From a virus: DNA of 38,142 nt. The DNA lies in IMG/VR virus record IMGVR_UViG_3300009314_000252, positions 1 to 38,142 of that record; one strand, given 5' to 3'. The notes under the pieces are model-generated. The model was not told the DNA's origin. It saw nothing but the letters and a program-made list of their open reading frames with translations, and searched no databases. The stretch's first letter is position 1; every line of letters starts with the position of its first letter. Shown here piece after piece: positions 5,623 through 15,077 of the stretch. The translations under genes and the position numbers were made by a program.

Positions 5623-8433
5623 TTATTGGTAAAGTGCTACTACATCTACATCTAAATCATCACTTGTATTACCGTTGCCATTAAAAGTATGACGAATCCT
5701 AACATTTACATTTCCACCACTTATATAATTCGTATCATCAGGAACAAAGAAATCGCAGTTTTTAAGAGTGTATTCCCCTGCTGTAGCAACTTCTGCTCTA
5801 CCTGAAGAATGGAGAGCATCAAAGCAATCCCAAGTGGTAGTACTGTTATTATACACCGATATTTGAACCATGTGTGAGGCTTGACCTTTATATGTAGCGA
5901 GTATCTTAACCCAATTAAATGCTGTTACGCTTGTAAAATGTATCGTCAGTTCAAAGCCGGGGTCGGCATGTTGTTCGTCTATATGGTAGAAGTTTCCATC
6001 TCCGGCAGTCTGTATATCGCCAACTTCGCCGCCTTGTCCACCAACCGTACCACTATGAGTTCCGTTGCCTTGAGTAATACTATTAGCTGTAATCTTAGTC
6101 CAGTCAATGCGAGCTGTGCCTGACTGCGATATATCTCCGTCTACGTCAAATATAGTATAGTTAGTAGATCCACCATCGCCAAGATATGTTATGCCATTTA
6201 CTTGTAGGGCATTTGTACCATCGCACAATTCTACCCAGCGTGTTCCATCTGTTGCGTATGCTGCTGCCGTTCCTGCACTTCTATACATGACCCACGCATA
6301 CGAGCTATCCTGATAAGCGTAATCCGAACCGTTGTATACATACCACGAATAACTATCGTCCATATAAGCATAGTCGCTTGTGCTACTATTAGAAAGGTAC
6401 AATACGTAGGTGTGATCCATCGGTACATAATCACCACCCGTACTTGAGTTGTAAGCATAAAATACCGTGCTTCCTGTTAGTGCATAAAAGTTATCGCTAG
6501 CAGAATCTTCAAGATATAGGGCATAAGACAAACCACTTCTATAAGCGTACAAACATCGAGAAGTATCTACCAAATAAACAAAATTACTACCATCCGTAGC
6601 ATATCCTGCACCTGAACCACTTGACCTGTACATATTCCAAGCATAGCTTGAGTCTTGAAAAGCATAGTCGCTACCGTTGTAGACATATAAAGAGTAGCTA
6701 TCGTCCATAAGAACATAATCACTTGTGCTTGAATTGTACATATAAAATACATAACTACTGTCAATGCAGGAAACGTAGTCAGAACCGTCTGTAAAATATC
6801 CCGCGTAAGAACTACTCGACCTATAACTGTAGATGTTATAGCTGTCGTCCATTGTTACATAAGAACTGACGCTTGAGTTATATGCGTAAAATACCGTTGA
6901 ACTGGAAATGGTGTAAAAGTAGTCTGAGGTTGCACCTGTATCGTAAGACGCGTATGAAAGATTTGAATTATAAACATACATAACTTCGCTACCGTCAGTC
7001 ATTTGAATATAATTGCTGGTATCTGTAAAATATCCAGAATAAGAGTTGTTTCCTTTTTGAACGTACCAAGAATAGGTATCGTCTATATAGGCATAAGCAG
7101 ACGTTGAGCTATTATAGAAATGTGCAGGGTAGGTGCCATCGCAGAAAGCTGCTGTATCAGAACTATCTGTTACATAGAGTTTACCTGCTCCTGTACCGCC
7201 GATGTCTACGTCACCTGTTGTTGCAAAGTCACCGTCTAATAAATCCAAGTTGCCAGCCGAGGTTAGTTTCATCTGGACTGTACCAGTTCCTGTACCAGTA
7301 TAAAACCATAACGCACCTCTTACTCCGTCGTGTCCTCCGCCAAAGTCAGTTACCCAATCTATGCTTGCGGGAGTGCTAGAGCTGTCATCAGAATAGAAAT
7401 CTATTGCTCCTAAGACTTGGTTTCCAGAAAATCCATCAACTTTCTCACTATACAATGTTAAAGTTGAAGTCGTTGTTGCTTTTATTTTGACATCTTCACC
7501 GGCGGTGCTAATGATTAAGTCACCTGCTCCTACATTGAATAAAGCATCTGTTTGATTATGAGTTAATTCCCAATAATCTGCTGCTACTGTTTCATCTGCG
7601 GAATATCCACGCACTACAGGGTTAGCACTTGTACCGGAAGGAGAACGATTAGCATTACCCATATCAGCTTTTTGCATAAATGAGAAATATCCAGAGCCGT
7701 CTGCTGTTCCTACATTAGTTCCAAATTGCCAGTTATCATTACCCGTAGTTTCCCAAGCCCAAGCTGCGTCTTGTCCTGTACCTACGAGGAAAATAACATC
7801 ATCAAATAAATAAGGTGAGGCTGTCCACTTGCAGAGGACTTCTATTTTTAACCCTGCACCTGTGGTAGAATTTATTAAAACATCATCAGGGTCAGTTTCA
7901 AAATCGAGTGTAAGATTTTCATTATTTGCCCCGCCAACCCCACCGATAGTTAATATTCCAGAAGAAGCTGCACCTGCCAAGAAATCGACATTAACATATA
8001 TATTATCAGCACTTGCGTCTACTACAAAAGCATAAGCTTGATTATTAGTTTCTACTCGAAAGTCATCGTTGCCAGTATTACCACCTGCTTCATTTACCGT
8101 AAGACCTGCGTCTATCGTTGATATACCTGCTGAACCTGTTGTTACTATAATAGCACCAGTAAAAGGCATATTAGCAGCATCTAGACGTGCATATATGGTA
8201 TCTCCCTCAGTCTCGTTTATATAATCAAGAGTACAGGTTAGATCTCCATTATCGGTAAGAGTAGAATTAGGTACTAGTAGTGTAATGGGTGTGTAAACTG
8301 TAGGACTACCGTCTTCCTCTGCTACATCTAACATTAGCTGTAATTCGCCTGTATGCGGATTATTAACATCGCCAGCAAAAGCAATACTACTAATCGCAAA
8401 CAAGAAAACTACAGCTAATAATAGTTTTTTCAT
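5623..8433 (-). CDS. Large exported fibre-like protein with Tyr/Ser repeats
   Basis: This 936-residue protein has a signal peptide (MKKLLLAVVFLFAISSIAFA, cleavage after AFA). Residues of about 40-420 are beta-rich and fibre-like. Residues of about 430-735 are an array of short imperfect repeats with the core YNSSTSDYxxMDDSYSxY. The last 200 residues contain a beta-sandwich-like domain (FNWVKILATYKGQASH). Fibre proteins of phages often have this N-shaft-repeat-C-head design. It lies at the end of the tail block after a coiled-coil gene, so receptor binding or surface display is the likely role. Export would put it in the periplasm or on the cell surface. Confidence 0.65.
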   Translation of the reverse strand: MKKLLLAVVFLFAISSIAFAGDVNNPHTGELQLMLDVAEEDGSPTVYTPITLLVPNSTLTDNGDLTCTLDYINETEGDTIYARLDAANMPFTGAIIVTTGSAGISTIDAGLTVNEAGGNTGNDDFRVETNNQAYAFVVDASADNIYVNVDFLAGAASSGILTIGGVGGANNENLTLDFETDPDDVLINSTTGAGLKIEVLCKWTASPYLFDDVIFLVGTGQDAAWAWETTGNDNWQFGTNVGTADGSGYFSFMQKADMGNANRSPSGTSANPVVRGYSADETVAADYWELTHNQTDALFNVGAGDLIISTAGEDVKIKATTTSTLTLYSEKVDGFSGNQVLGAIDFYSDDSSSTPASIDWVTDFGGGHDGVRGALWFYTGTGTGTVQMKLTSAGNLDLLDGDFATTGDVDIGGTGAGKLYVTDSSDTAAFCDGTYPAHFYNSSTSAYAYIDDTYSWYVQKGNNSYSGYFTDTSNYIQMTDGSEVMYVYNSNLSYASYDTGATSDYFYTISSSTVFYAYNSSVSSYVTMDDSYNIYSYRSSSSYAGYFTDGSDYVSCIDSSYVFYMYNSSTSDYVLMDDSYSLYVYNGSDYAFQDSSYAWNMYRSSGSGAGYATDGSNFVYLVDTSRCLYAYRSGLSYALYLEDSASDNFYALTGSTVFYAYNSSTGGDYVPMDHTYVLYLSNSSTSDYAYMDDSYSWYVYNGSDYAYQDSSYAWVMYRSAGTAAAYATDGTRWVELCDGTNALQVNGITYLGDGGSTNYTIFDVDGDISQSGTARIDWTKITANSITQGNGTHSGTVGGQGGEVGDIQTAGDGNFYHIDEQHADPGFELTIHFTSVTAFNWVKILATYKGQASHMVQISVYNNSTTTWDCFDALHSSGRAEVATAGEYTLKNCDFFVPDDTNYISGGNVNVRIRHTFNGNGNTSDDLDVDVVALYQ
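6245..7130 (-). repeat. Imperfect protein-coding repeat array in the fibre gene
   Basis: The segment codes for about 17-20-residue units rich in Tyr, Ser, Asn, Asp and Gly. A larger block is duplicated: the stretch from SDYVLMDDSYSLY to AGYATDG (around 6590-6735) recurs almost unchanged around 6250-6395, about 340 bases apart. The STVFYAYNSS unit also occurs twice. Synonymous codons differ between copies, so the duplications are not very recent. Confidence 0.65.
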
Positions 8434-8703
8434 TTACCCCTCGGCAAAAGCTGTATTTGGATTATTATAACTAAGAGCTGCTCTACCAGTCCAACCAGTT
8501 GCGGCACTTGTATTTACCGGTGTTGTATAAGTATAGGTTGTAGTATTCGTAGATCTTACCTGCTTCATAATATACCAATACCCAGTGCTATTCATATACT
8601 GGTAATACGAGGTGGCAGCTACTTCTTGTTTAATCGCAAACCAAGTAACTAGGGTACCACCTCTGTTATGGTATTGAAATAAATGGTCATTTATTTCGGG
8701 CAT
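8434..8703 (-). CDS. Small Tyr/Thr-rich structural protein
   Basis: The 89-residue product contains WYIMKQVRSTNTTTYTY and other beta-strand-like aromatic and Thr-rich stretches. It has no signal peptide or membrane segment. It lies tightly between a coiled-coil gene (stop just upstream) and the fibre-like gene. Position and composition suggest a small tail or fibre-associated protein. No family was recognised. Confidence 0.55.
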   Translation of the reverse strand: MPEINDHLFQYHNRGGTLVTWFAIKQEVAATSYYQYMNSTGYWYIMKQVRSTNTTTYTYTTPVNTSAATGWTGRAALSYNNPNTAFAEG

Positions 8704-9153
8704 TTAGCTTACTCCAAACTTCTGTTTCATCTCCTCAATAAACTTAGCTTTCCAAGTTTTCTTTTCTGCATCAAGACTAATCCACTCACCTTGAATCATC
8801 TTTAGTGCATCTTCAGATTTCTTAAAGTTAATAGCTGTCTGTTTCTTAGATGTTTCCGTAGCTTCTTTATCGGCTTGGACATTTGCTGCATGAGTATCCT
8901 TTGCCTTTGCAAGAGCTTTTTGGTCTAATTCTAGTTTTTTAATATCTTCGTCAATTCTCTTTCTTAAAACAACTACGTTTTCTATACCTTTTATTTCGTT
9001 TTCTCTTTTTACTAATTCTCCTTCTTTGGAAGTAACTTCTGCAGTACGCAAATCTAGTTTTTCGGTACGTTCTTTTTCTAGTTTATTATACTGAGTAACT
9101 TTTTCCTTAAGAAGTCTTAGTAATTCTTCAATACCTCTTAGTAATTCTTCCAT
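8704..9153 (-). CDS. Coiled-coil protein in tail block
   Basis: The 149-residue protein is a nearly continuous heptad-patterned helix, rich in Lys, Glu and Leu (EELLRLLKEKVTQYNKLEKE near the start), ending in EEMKQKFGVS. It has no membrane segment or catalytic motif. It lies between two genes for beta-rich proteins in the late operon. It may act as a stalk, linker or fibre chaperone. Coiled-coil proteins with no other signature cannot be assigned further. Confidence 0.6.
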   Translation of the reverse strand: MEELLRGIEELLRLLKEKVTQYNKLEKERTEKLDLRTAEVTSKEGELVKRENEIKGIENVVVLRKRIDEDIKKLELDQKALAKAKDTHAANVQADKEATETSKKQTAINFKKSEDALKMIQGEWISLDAEKKTWKAKFIEEMKQKFGVS

Positions 9154-9162
9154 AAACCCCCC

Positions 9163-9600
9163 TTACTTATCTTCAACTACAGTTACTGTTATATCAGCAT
9201 TCTCGCCTATAGCTCCAGTTGACGTTGCTCTTATCCTAATATGTGGAGCTGTAATTTTTGTATCCAACCATCCAGCATAAGTAGCATCATCAGTAAGCTC
9301 TTCTGAAGTTTGAGCTGTTGCTCCACCTGCTACGTCAAACCAAGAAACATCATGCCAGTTTGTTCCATCTGCTGAAATTGCTACTGTTATGGTAGTAGTT
9401 ATACCAACAGTAGTACCGTCTTGATCGTAAGTAATAAAAAATGTTACTCTTTTAGAATCACCTACATAAATGTCTCCTGAAGTCGTATCGGAAACACCCG
9501 TTAGAGTTTCAGTTTCTATTACCTCTGTCTGAAGCTGATTAGCAAAAGACAGATTTGCTATGAAAACCAGTGCTAACAAACAAATTACTAACTTCTTCAT
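9163..9600 (-). CDS. Small exported beta-sandwich protein
   Basis: The 145-residue product has a signal peptide (MKKLVICLLALVFIANLSFA, cleavage after SFA) and a Thr- and Asp-rich beta domain with SADGTNWHDVSW and APHIRIRATSTG. This pattern appears in small phage and bacterial surface domains of the jelly-roll kind; the likeness is from memory. A GGAGGGTAGC-type ribosome site precedes the start. It sits directly downstream of the giant ejection protein gene, where a virion or tail decoration protein would be expected. Confidence 0.6.
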   Translation of the reverse strand: MKKLVICLLALVFIANLSFANQLQTEVIETETLTGVSDTTSGDIYVGDSKRVTFFITYDQDGTTVGITTTITVAISADGTNWHDVSWFDVAGGATAQTSEELTDDATYAGWLDTKITAPHIRIRATSTGAIGENADITVTVVEDK

Positions 9601-9613
9601 GCTACCCTCCTTT

Positions 9614-12600
9614 TTATCGTAAACTTAAATACTTCCTATATAGTGTCTGCGTTAACAGTTTATCTTCTACCATTTGCGCTAGAACTTTCTTCAATGCTTC
9701 GCCTTTTAACTTAGCTGTCTTTTCTATAGCAATAGCAATCCTAGCAGTATTTTGAGCATCGGTTATAAACTTGTTTATTCTTTTAGTTTTAATATCATCC
9801 GGTATTGCTTCGTAATTCTCATCGCTCATAAATTCTAATATTCTTTCGTAAGCAACTCTTCCAGATTCTTTCCACAGTTTAGTATTCTCTTGTTGTGTCA
9901 ATGATTTGTAACCAAACTTAGTACCTAGTTGTGTAGTTTTAATTTTGTTATCATTATTTACTAATCTACGTATTTCTTCTACAACTGGGTCATGTTTTAT
10001 CTTAGATGGCCTTGTAGGGTCAACCATAGATTCAATAAAATGCGTAGTTCTTTCTACTTCTCTACCAAATACATCTATTCTAGGTTCGAGTACTTTTCTT
10101 AATATAGGAATCCTAGAAATAAGTCTTTGCGTTAATCCTTGCGCCACTCTTATTTTTGGGTCAGTAGATACAGCAACATCTTTTACTATTGTAGGTACTA
10201 CAGAAGATACAAAACTACTTACAAAATTACCGGCACTTCTTTTTGGATCGTCTATAGCATTTAGAAATCTATTTACACTTTGCAAGAAAGTCTGTTCTGT
10301 AAATGACCTTATTCCACCAAATGTGCCTTGTGCTAAAGCTCCTGCTATACTTCCTTTATCTTCGTATGCCTTAGCAAAATGCCCACCTATTAAAATAACA
10401 TTACCTAACGGCCCAAAGGTTTGTACAGTACGCCACTTGCCACCTACTTTTATAGAATTAGGTTTTTTACCTTCAAGATGCCATAAACGCCGTTCTGCTT
10501 CAGTTTTAGGTCTATCTAAACTTACCATACCTTTCTTATATAAGTATGCGCCAAAGCCAAGTATAGCAGTTCCTATAGCACCTCTACCCATACCCTTAGA
10601 AAAATCTCTTTGATCGAACTTACCTTTACCCATATTCTTGAATAAAGTCTTAAATACTCCAACTGGAGTATAGTTTAGAATCTGCGTAGCTACAGCTGAT
10701 GGTGTTCTTCCAAACGGTAATATAAGGTGAGCACCAGGGCCTAAGTTCTGGAATTTCTTAGCTAAATTACCAAGTGCAGTTTCATTCTGATATACTGCGA
10801 TCTTAGCATCTTCTATAGAATATAAAGCCATTTCTTCTGTAGGATTCATTACTAGATTATCAATAAAGTCTTGAGCTTCTTTACCTTTTAGGCCTTTATT
10901 AATCGCGGCTACTTTCGCTTGTTCATATAGTGAGCGCATTTTAGCGCCATAATAAAAAGGTTGGTCTTCAGTTCCCAATATATTAAAGATAGTTTCTTCA
11001 TACTTTTGCAAACCCTTTGCAAATTTACTCGAACCCATATTAACACGCTTATAATCATATTTAGACAATACATTTCTTTCATCGTATCCTGTTTTTAAGA
11101 ATCGCCAACCTTTATCCGCACCCTCTTTAGTACCTTTGAATATTCCTTTAATAGTAAAAGCCACTGACCTTTTACCGGTTCCCACAGAGGCTATAATATC
11201 TATAACTGTAGCTGGAAAGTCTTTAATAGTTTCTGATATTGCATGGGCTATATTTGAGAATATATTTAAGCCGCTAGTTTTAATTCCAGTTAAAAGTCCT
11301 GCTTTCCATACAGTAATTATTTTTTCTATCAAAGGCGTAGGTACAAGATCCGTAATATAGTCTTGCAGCTTCTTAAACTGTATTCCTTTTTCTTCACCTG
11401 CGGGCATCTTTTCTATAGCATTCATTCTAGTAATAATTTCTTTTGTCTGCGCTGGAGTTAATTCTGGTATTTTCTTTCTTAAACCAAGAGCACCACCTTT
11501 TGTCTTTTCTATTTGTTCGTTATATTTTTGTATACCCTTAGCTGCGAATCTTATCTGTCCTTCTGGTGTAAGTCTAGCTACAATAGAGGCCGCTTGAACT
11601 GACCTACCTAGTTCAGTTAATCTATGCGCCATTGAATGGGCTAATTCTGCAGCTTTCTCATATACGGCATCTTTAATCGTTTCGTCGGTTACGCCTTCTG
11701 CGTCTTTTGCATACTTCTTTAATAGCTCGGCACCTACTGCTATAGAAGCGTCATCAGTTCCTGTAGCTGCCATTTTTTGAGCTGTAGTTAAATTGTCTTT
11801 AATTAAATTCTTCGCCTTTATAGCAAGAGCATCTGTTTCTCTTGGGATATATTGTCCTGCTACTTTTATAGATGGTAATGCTCCCTTTACTGTTGATACA
11901 AAGCCACGTTCTTTAGGTTCTGGTTTTACTATAGTTTCTTTAGGTACTTTTGTAGGAGTAATACCAAGAACGGTTAATTCTCCTATAAGTTGTTTAGATA
12001 ATCCTTGTAAATTACCACTCTCAATAGCCGATACTTGTTTAGGTGTAAGATTATATTTCTTAATTAAATCTTTTCCTATAAATACACCTCGTTGACTTCC
12101 TAGCTTAGAGTTTTTATATAATCTACCTACGTGCTTGTATATAGATTCTCTAGTAATTTTTATTAGCTTATATGCTTCTGTAGTCTGACCAAACTTAACT
12201 GGATCTCCGCCTCTATCTGGGTGTTGTTCTAAAGATAATTTCCTATATTGTTTCTTGATTTGAGTTTCAGAACTTTTAGGATCTATACCTAGAGTCTTAA
12301 ATGCTTGATTAAGTTTTACTTTATTGCCACCTATTTCTTTTGTGAGTAGATTATACAAATCTGGATTCGTAGATCTTAGTCGTGTTAATGCTGCAGGTAT
12401 CTTTTTGAATCCTGCTCCTATTGTCCACGCGATTAGCAAAGCTGTAGGATCAGTAACAAATTCAGTTAAACTTTCAGCTAGTTCTATTGGTAGATTCTTT
12501 AATGTTTCTTTATTTATTCCCTCTGGTACTTTTAACTTATCCAAAAATGGTTGCAAAGCAGGATTAGCACCAACTAGAATAGATCTTAATCCAGCATCTA

Positions 12601-12997
12601 AAGTTTCTCCTATAGCAGTTCGCATATCTTCTGACCAAGAACTCTTATAAATTAAATCTGCCCAACTAGAACTTTCAGCTTTCTCTATACTTTCTAAATC
12701 TTTTGGCATACCCATAGCAACCCACTTAAACGATGCAGCTCGTTCTGCATTAGGCCCAACAAGAAAGTTTGCAGTTTCTATTTGTCTTGGAGAAAATGCA
12801 CCAAGTATCGGCATATTATATAACATATCCATAGTAGTTTTTACAGCAGTTTGTAAGACTGTAGGTTTTACTGGCTTTTCTACTAGCTCACCCTCATATA
12901 CTGGTTCTGCCGTAGCCAAATCGATAGTCTCAGATGGTTCGATAATACCACCTGTTCGTTCTACTACCGGTTGAGCTGTTTTTAGATTAAAACCCAT
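9614..12997 (-). CDS. Giant internal/ejection protein with an embedded DnaJ J-domain
   Basis: At 1127 residues this is the largest of three ejection-type proteins (compare T7 gp16). Residues of about 225-285 form a J-domain: LGIDPKSS at the start, then YRKLSLEQHPDRGGDP, with the diagnostic HPD at residues 259-261. Residues of about 555-600 contain WKAGLLTGIKTSGLNIFSN, a motif found in large polyvalent phage proteins. Several amphipathic and Gly-rich helical stretches follow, which could cross membranes during ejection. The start ATG overlaps the stop of the upstream gene. A J-domain suggests recruitment of host DnaK (Hsp70) during ejection or assembly. No transglycosylase motif was seen. Confidence 0.75.
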   Translation of the reverse strand: MGFNLKTAQPVVERTGGIIEPSETIDLATAEPVYEGELVEKPVKPTVLQTAVKTTMDMLYNMPILGAFSPRQIETANFLVGPNAERAASFKWVAMGMPKDLESIEKAESSSWADLIYKSSWSEDMRTAIGETLDAGLRSILVGANPALQPFLDKLKVPEGINKETLKNLPIELAESLTEFVTDPTALLIAWTIGAGFKKIPAALTRLRSTNPDLYNLLTKEIGGNKVKLNQAFKTLGIDPKSSETQIKKQYRKLSLEQHPDRGGDPVKFGQTTEAYKLIKITRESIYKHVGRLYKNSKLGSQRGVFIGKDLIKKYNLTPKQVSAIESGNLQGLSKQLIGELTVLGITPTKVPKETIVKPEPKERGFVSTVKGALPSIKVAGQYIPRETDALAIKAKNLIKDNLTTAQKMAATGTDDASIAVGAELLKKYAKDAEGVTDETIKDAVYEKAAELAHSMAHRLTELGRSVQAASIVARLTPEGQIRFAAKGIQKYNEQIEKTKGGALGLRKKIPELTPAQTKEIITRMNAIEKMPAGEEKGIQFKKLQDYITDLVPTPLIEKIITVWKAGLLTGIKTSGLNIFSNIAHAISETIKDFPATVIDIIASVGTGKRSVAFTIKGIFKGTKEGADKGWRFLKTGYDERNVLSKYDYKRVNMGSSKFAKGLQKYEETIFNILGTEDQPFYYGAKMRSLYEQAKVAAINKGLKGKEAQDFIDNLVMNPTEEMALYSIEDAKIAVYQNETALGNLAKKFQNLGPGAHLILPFGRTPSAVATQILNYTPVGVFKTLFKNMGKGKFDQRDFSKGMGRGAIGTAILGFGAYLYKKGMVSLDRPKTEAERRLWHLEGKKPNSIKVGGKWRTVQTFGPLGNVILIGGHFAKAYEDKGSIAGALAQGTFGGIRSFTEQTFLQSVNRFLNAIDDPKRSAGNFVSSFVSSVVPTIVKDVAVSTDPKIRVAQGLTQRLISRIPILRKVLEPRIDVFGREVERTTHFIESMVDPTRPSKIKHDPVVEEIRRLVNNDNKIKTTQLGTKFGYKSLTQQENTKLWKESGRVAYERILEFMSDENYEAIPDDIKTKRINKFITDAQNTARIAIAIEKTAKLKGEALKKVLAQMVEDKLLTQTLYRKYLSLR

Positions 12998-14514
12998 TAT
13001 TTTCCTTTTAACTCCTTAAAGGTAAAATCTCCAAGTTCTTCTTTTGTTTCTTGCTTAGGTTTTTTTATTGCTTTGTTTTCTACATCTTTTAATTCGCCTG
13101 TAGGAAAACCAATTTTCATATTACCATTTTTATCTATTAACATTTGTCCTTCTTTGGGGTAGTTTGCCATTCTAGGATTAAGTTTTAGATTTGCTTCGTT
13201 AGTTACTCTCTTATAAGCATTTAGAGGAGTTTCGTTTTTCTCTAAACCTTTCATATATTCCGATATTACAAAACCATGTTGATCTTCAGTAACAGACCCA
13301 TCCCTGGCCCAACGTGCTATTGCATTGATTCCATAGTCTACTTGTTTCTGATAAATTTCAGCTTCTGTAGTTTCGTCACCTATTGGGCCAACTAGCTTTT
13401 CTGATAACTGAAGATTAACTGATTTCTTTCTAGCATAAAATAATATAGCACCTAACTTATCAGCGCTAATATTTTTATTCCTATATATAGCACTTGCTGC
13501 AATTCTACTTAAAGAATCTCTAGTCTCTGCTTTGCTGGCTTCCTTAAATACTTTTACAATACCCTCGTTTGCTGTGTCAGCGTAATAGCCAGTTCTAGAC
13601 CTTGTGGCTTTACTTACAGCTTCTGCAAGAACATCGTCGCTGTTAATTAACTCTTGTGCCTCTGGACTTAGTTCATAAAGAGATTCTTGGCCGGTTGCTA
13701 TAGCTTCTACTAAATCATATCTACCATTTACTTTATTCAACATTACGTCTTTATCTTCTAAATTTTTATAATGGTTCAAAGTAGATAATGCTGTATCAGT
13801 TTCTTTTTGGTCAAACCCAAATTCTCCATTTTCTAACATTTGCTTTGCTTTATCTCGGTCTATCTTAGCAGTACGTCTAAACCAATTCTGGTTACCTAGC
13901 TTTAATGCTTTCTGTTCTTCATCATAAGCTTTTTTGGTATCCCATATATTACTTGCTACTGCTTCTGCGGTTAAATCTTTTATTCCTTTAATAGCTTCTT
14001 TAGAGCCATCAAAAAATTCTGACTTCTTTTGTAAGGCACTTCTTGTATTTACATCACCAACAACGGCCATATTTTTGTAGCGTTCTTTTATTACGTCATT
14101 AGTTAAAACTATACTATCTTTATCCCAATTAGCTTGAGCTACAACTAAATCAGTACTATCTGTATAAATAGTTGTAAGATTTTCTCTACCTCTATTTAAT
14201 CCCTCTTGAAAATCTGATAAATCTAAATCAGTTAAAGGTGTTCCATCCGCATTACGTTTCTGACTTTCTGATAATCTTAATTGAGCCATATAATCTGTTT
14301 TATAAAGATCAGCTCTTGAGTTTTCAGTAAACCTTCTAGAGTCGTCTAGTTTCTTATAAAGTACATTAGCGGTTTGTGCTATAGTTCCACCAAGCGACTT
14401 TAGGCCACCACTTATACCTATAGGTCTTCCTTGTTTAGCTTGTGGCGATTGAGTTGATACTTGAGGACTTACTAATTGCGCTGAGCCTGGTCTTATTACG
14501 GGTATTCTAGCCAT
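12997..14514 (-). CDS. Internal virion protein (T7 gp15-like position)
   Basis: The 505-residue protein is mostly helical, charged and without signal peptide or membrane segments. The N-terminus is Pro- and Gln-rich (PVIRPGSAQLVSPQVSTQSP), then a long helical body with many Lys/Asp/Glu pairs. It lies between the gp14-like and gp16-like genes, the place of the T7 gp15 ejection protein, and its length is similar to that of other podovirus gp15-like proteins. The gene shares one base with the downstream gene (TAATG). Function is inferred from synteny. Confidence 0.65.
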   Translation of the reverse strand: MARIPVIRPGSAQLVSPQVSTQSPQAKQGRPIGISGGLKSLGGTIAQTANVLYKKLDDSRRFTENSRADLYKTDYMAQLRLSESQKRNADGTPLTDLDLSDFQEGLNRGRENLTTIYTDSTDLVVAQANWDKDSIVLTNDVIKERYKNMAVVGDVNTRSALQKKSEFFDGSKEAIKGIKDLTAEAVASNIWDTKKAYDEEQKALKLGNQNWFRRTAKIDRDKAKQMLENGEFGFDQKETDTALSTLNHYKNLEDKDVMLNKVNGRYDLVEAIATGQESLYELSPEAQELINSDDVLAEAVSKATRSRTGYYADTANEGIVKVFKEASKAETRDSLSRIAASAIYRNKNISADKLGAILFYARKKSVNLQLSEKLVGPIGDETTEAEIYQKQVDYGINAIARWARDGSVTEDQHGFVISEYMKGLEKNETPLNAYKRVTNEANLKLNPRMANYPKEGQMLIDKNGNMKIGFPTGELKDVENKAIKKPKQETKEELGDFTFKELKGK

Positions 14515-14521
14515 TATTCAC

Positions 14522-15076
14522 CTATCCTATCGTTTCTTTTGGCGGCTGCGGAGCTGGTTTAGTTACAGCTGCTTTAGGTTTTAAGAATTGTGCAGAACTT
14601 AACAATGTTCCACCTGCTTGTAAAGTAGCAGAAGTAGCCATAGCTCTACCAGTTAATCTGGTTATTACTGCACTTGATCTTTTACTACTTGCTGCTATAT
14701 CCGCATTATATTTAGCAATAGCTATTTGATTTTTTGCATTAAATTGTCCTATAGCAATTTCAAGTTCCGCGTTAGATATTGAATCGGCAATTACATCTAC
14801 AGGACTTCCAGTTTCTACGGCTACACCACTGGCCGCAAATGCACTGACTTGTTCTCCTGTTGTAGTTGCTAAATTTTTTCTTTGTCGATATTCATTGAGT
14901 GCTGCATTTTCTTTTACTATTTTTGTTTCTCTTTCTACGCCAGCTAATATAAGTTCCACATTCTGTTCGTCAATTCTAGCATTGTATTCTGCTTGTATCT
15001 TAGCTTCTTGTCCAGCTGTATATTGTCCTATAGCCGTTAATCCTATTCCTGCTACTGCTATATAAGTAAATGACAT
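14522..15076 (-). CDS. Internal virion protein B-like (T7 gp14 position)
   Basis: This 184-residue protein starts with a short hydrophobic segment (MSFTYIAVAGIGLTAIGQY) and continues as an Ala-, Glu- and Gln-rich helix. It contains AFAASGVAVETGSPVDVI, a motif typical of podovirus gp14-like internal core proteins, followed by AELEIAIGQFNAKNQIAIAK. In T7-like phages this protein helps to form the channel through the outer membrane. It follows the nozzle gene with almost no spacing, and the two larger ejection proteins come next. Confidence 0.75.
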   Translation of the reverse strand: MSFTYIAVAGIGLTAIGQYTAGQEAKIQAEYNARIDEQNVELILAGVERETKIVKENAALNEYRQRKNLATTTGEQVSAFAASGVAVETGSPVDVIADSISNAELEIAIGQFNAKNQIAIAKYNADIAASSKRSSAVITRLTGRAMATSATLQAGGTLLSSAQFLKPKAAVTKPAPQPPKETIG

Positions 15077-15077
15077 A

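Noticed and set aside
5623-8433. Possible variable region of a diversity-generating retroelement in the fibre gene, prompted by BPP-1-like gene order and Asn/Tyr/Ser-rich repeats
   Set aside because: No reverse transcriptase gene and no template repeat copy outside the gene were seen in the window.
9945-10613. 222-codon + strand frame opposite the giant ejection protein
   Set aside because: It is the complement of a confident gene, has no ribosome site and has no domain-like pattern.
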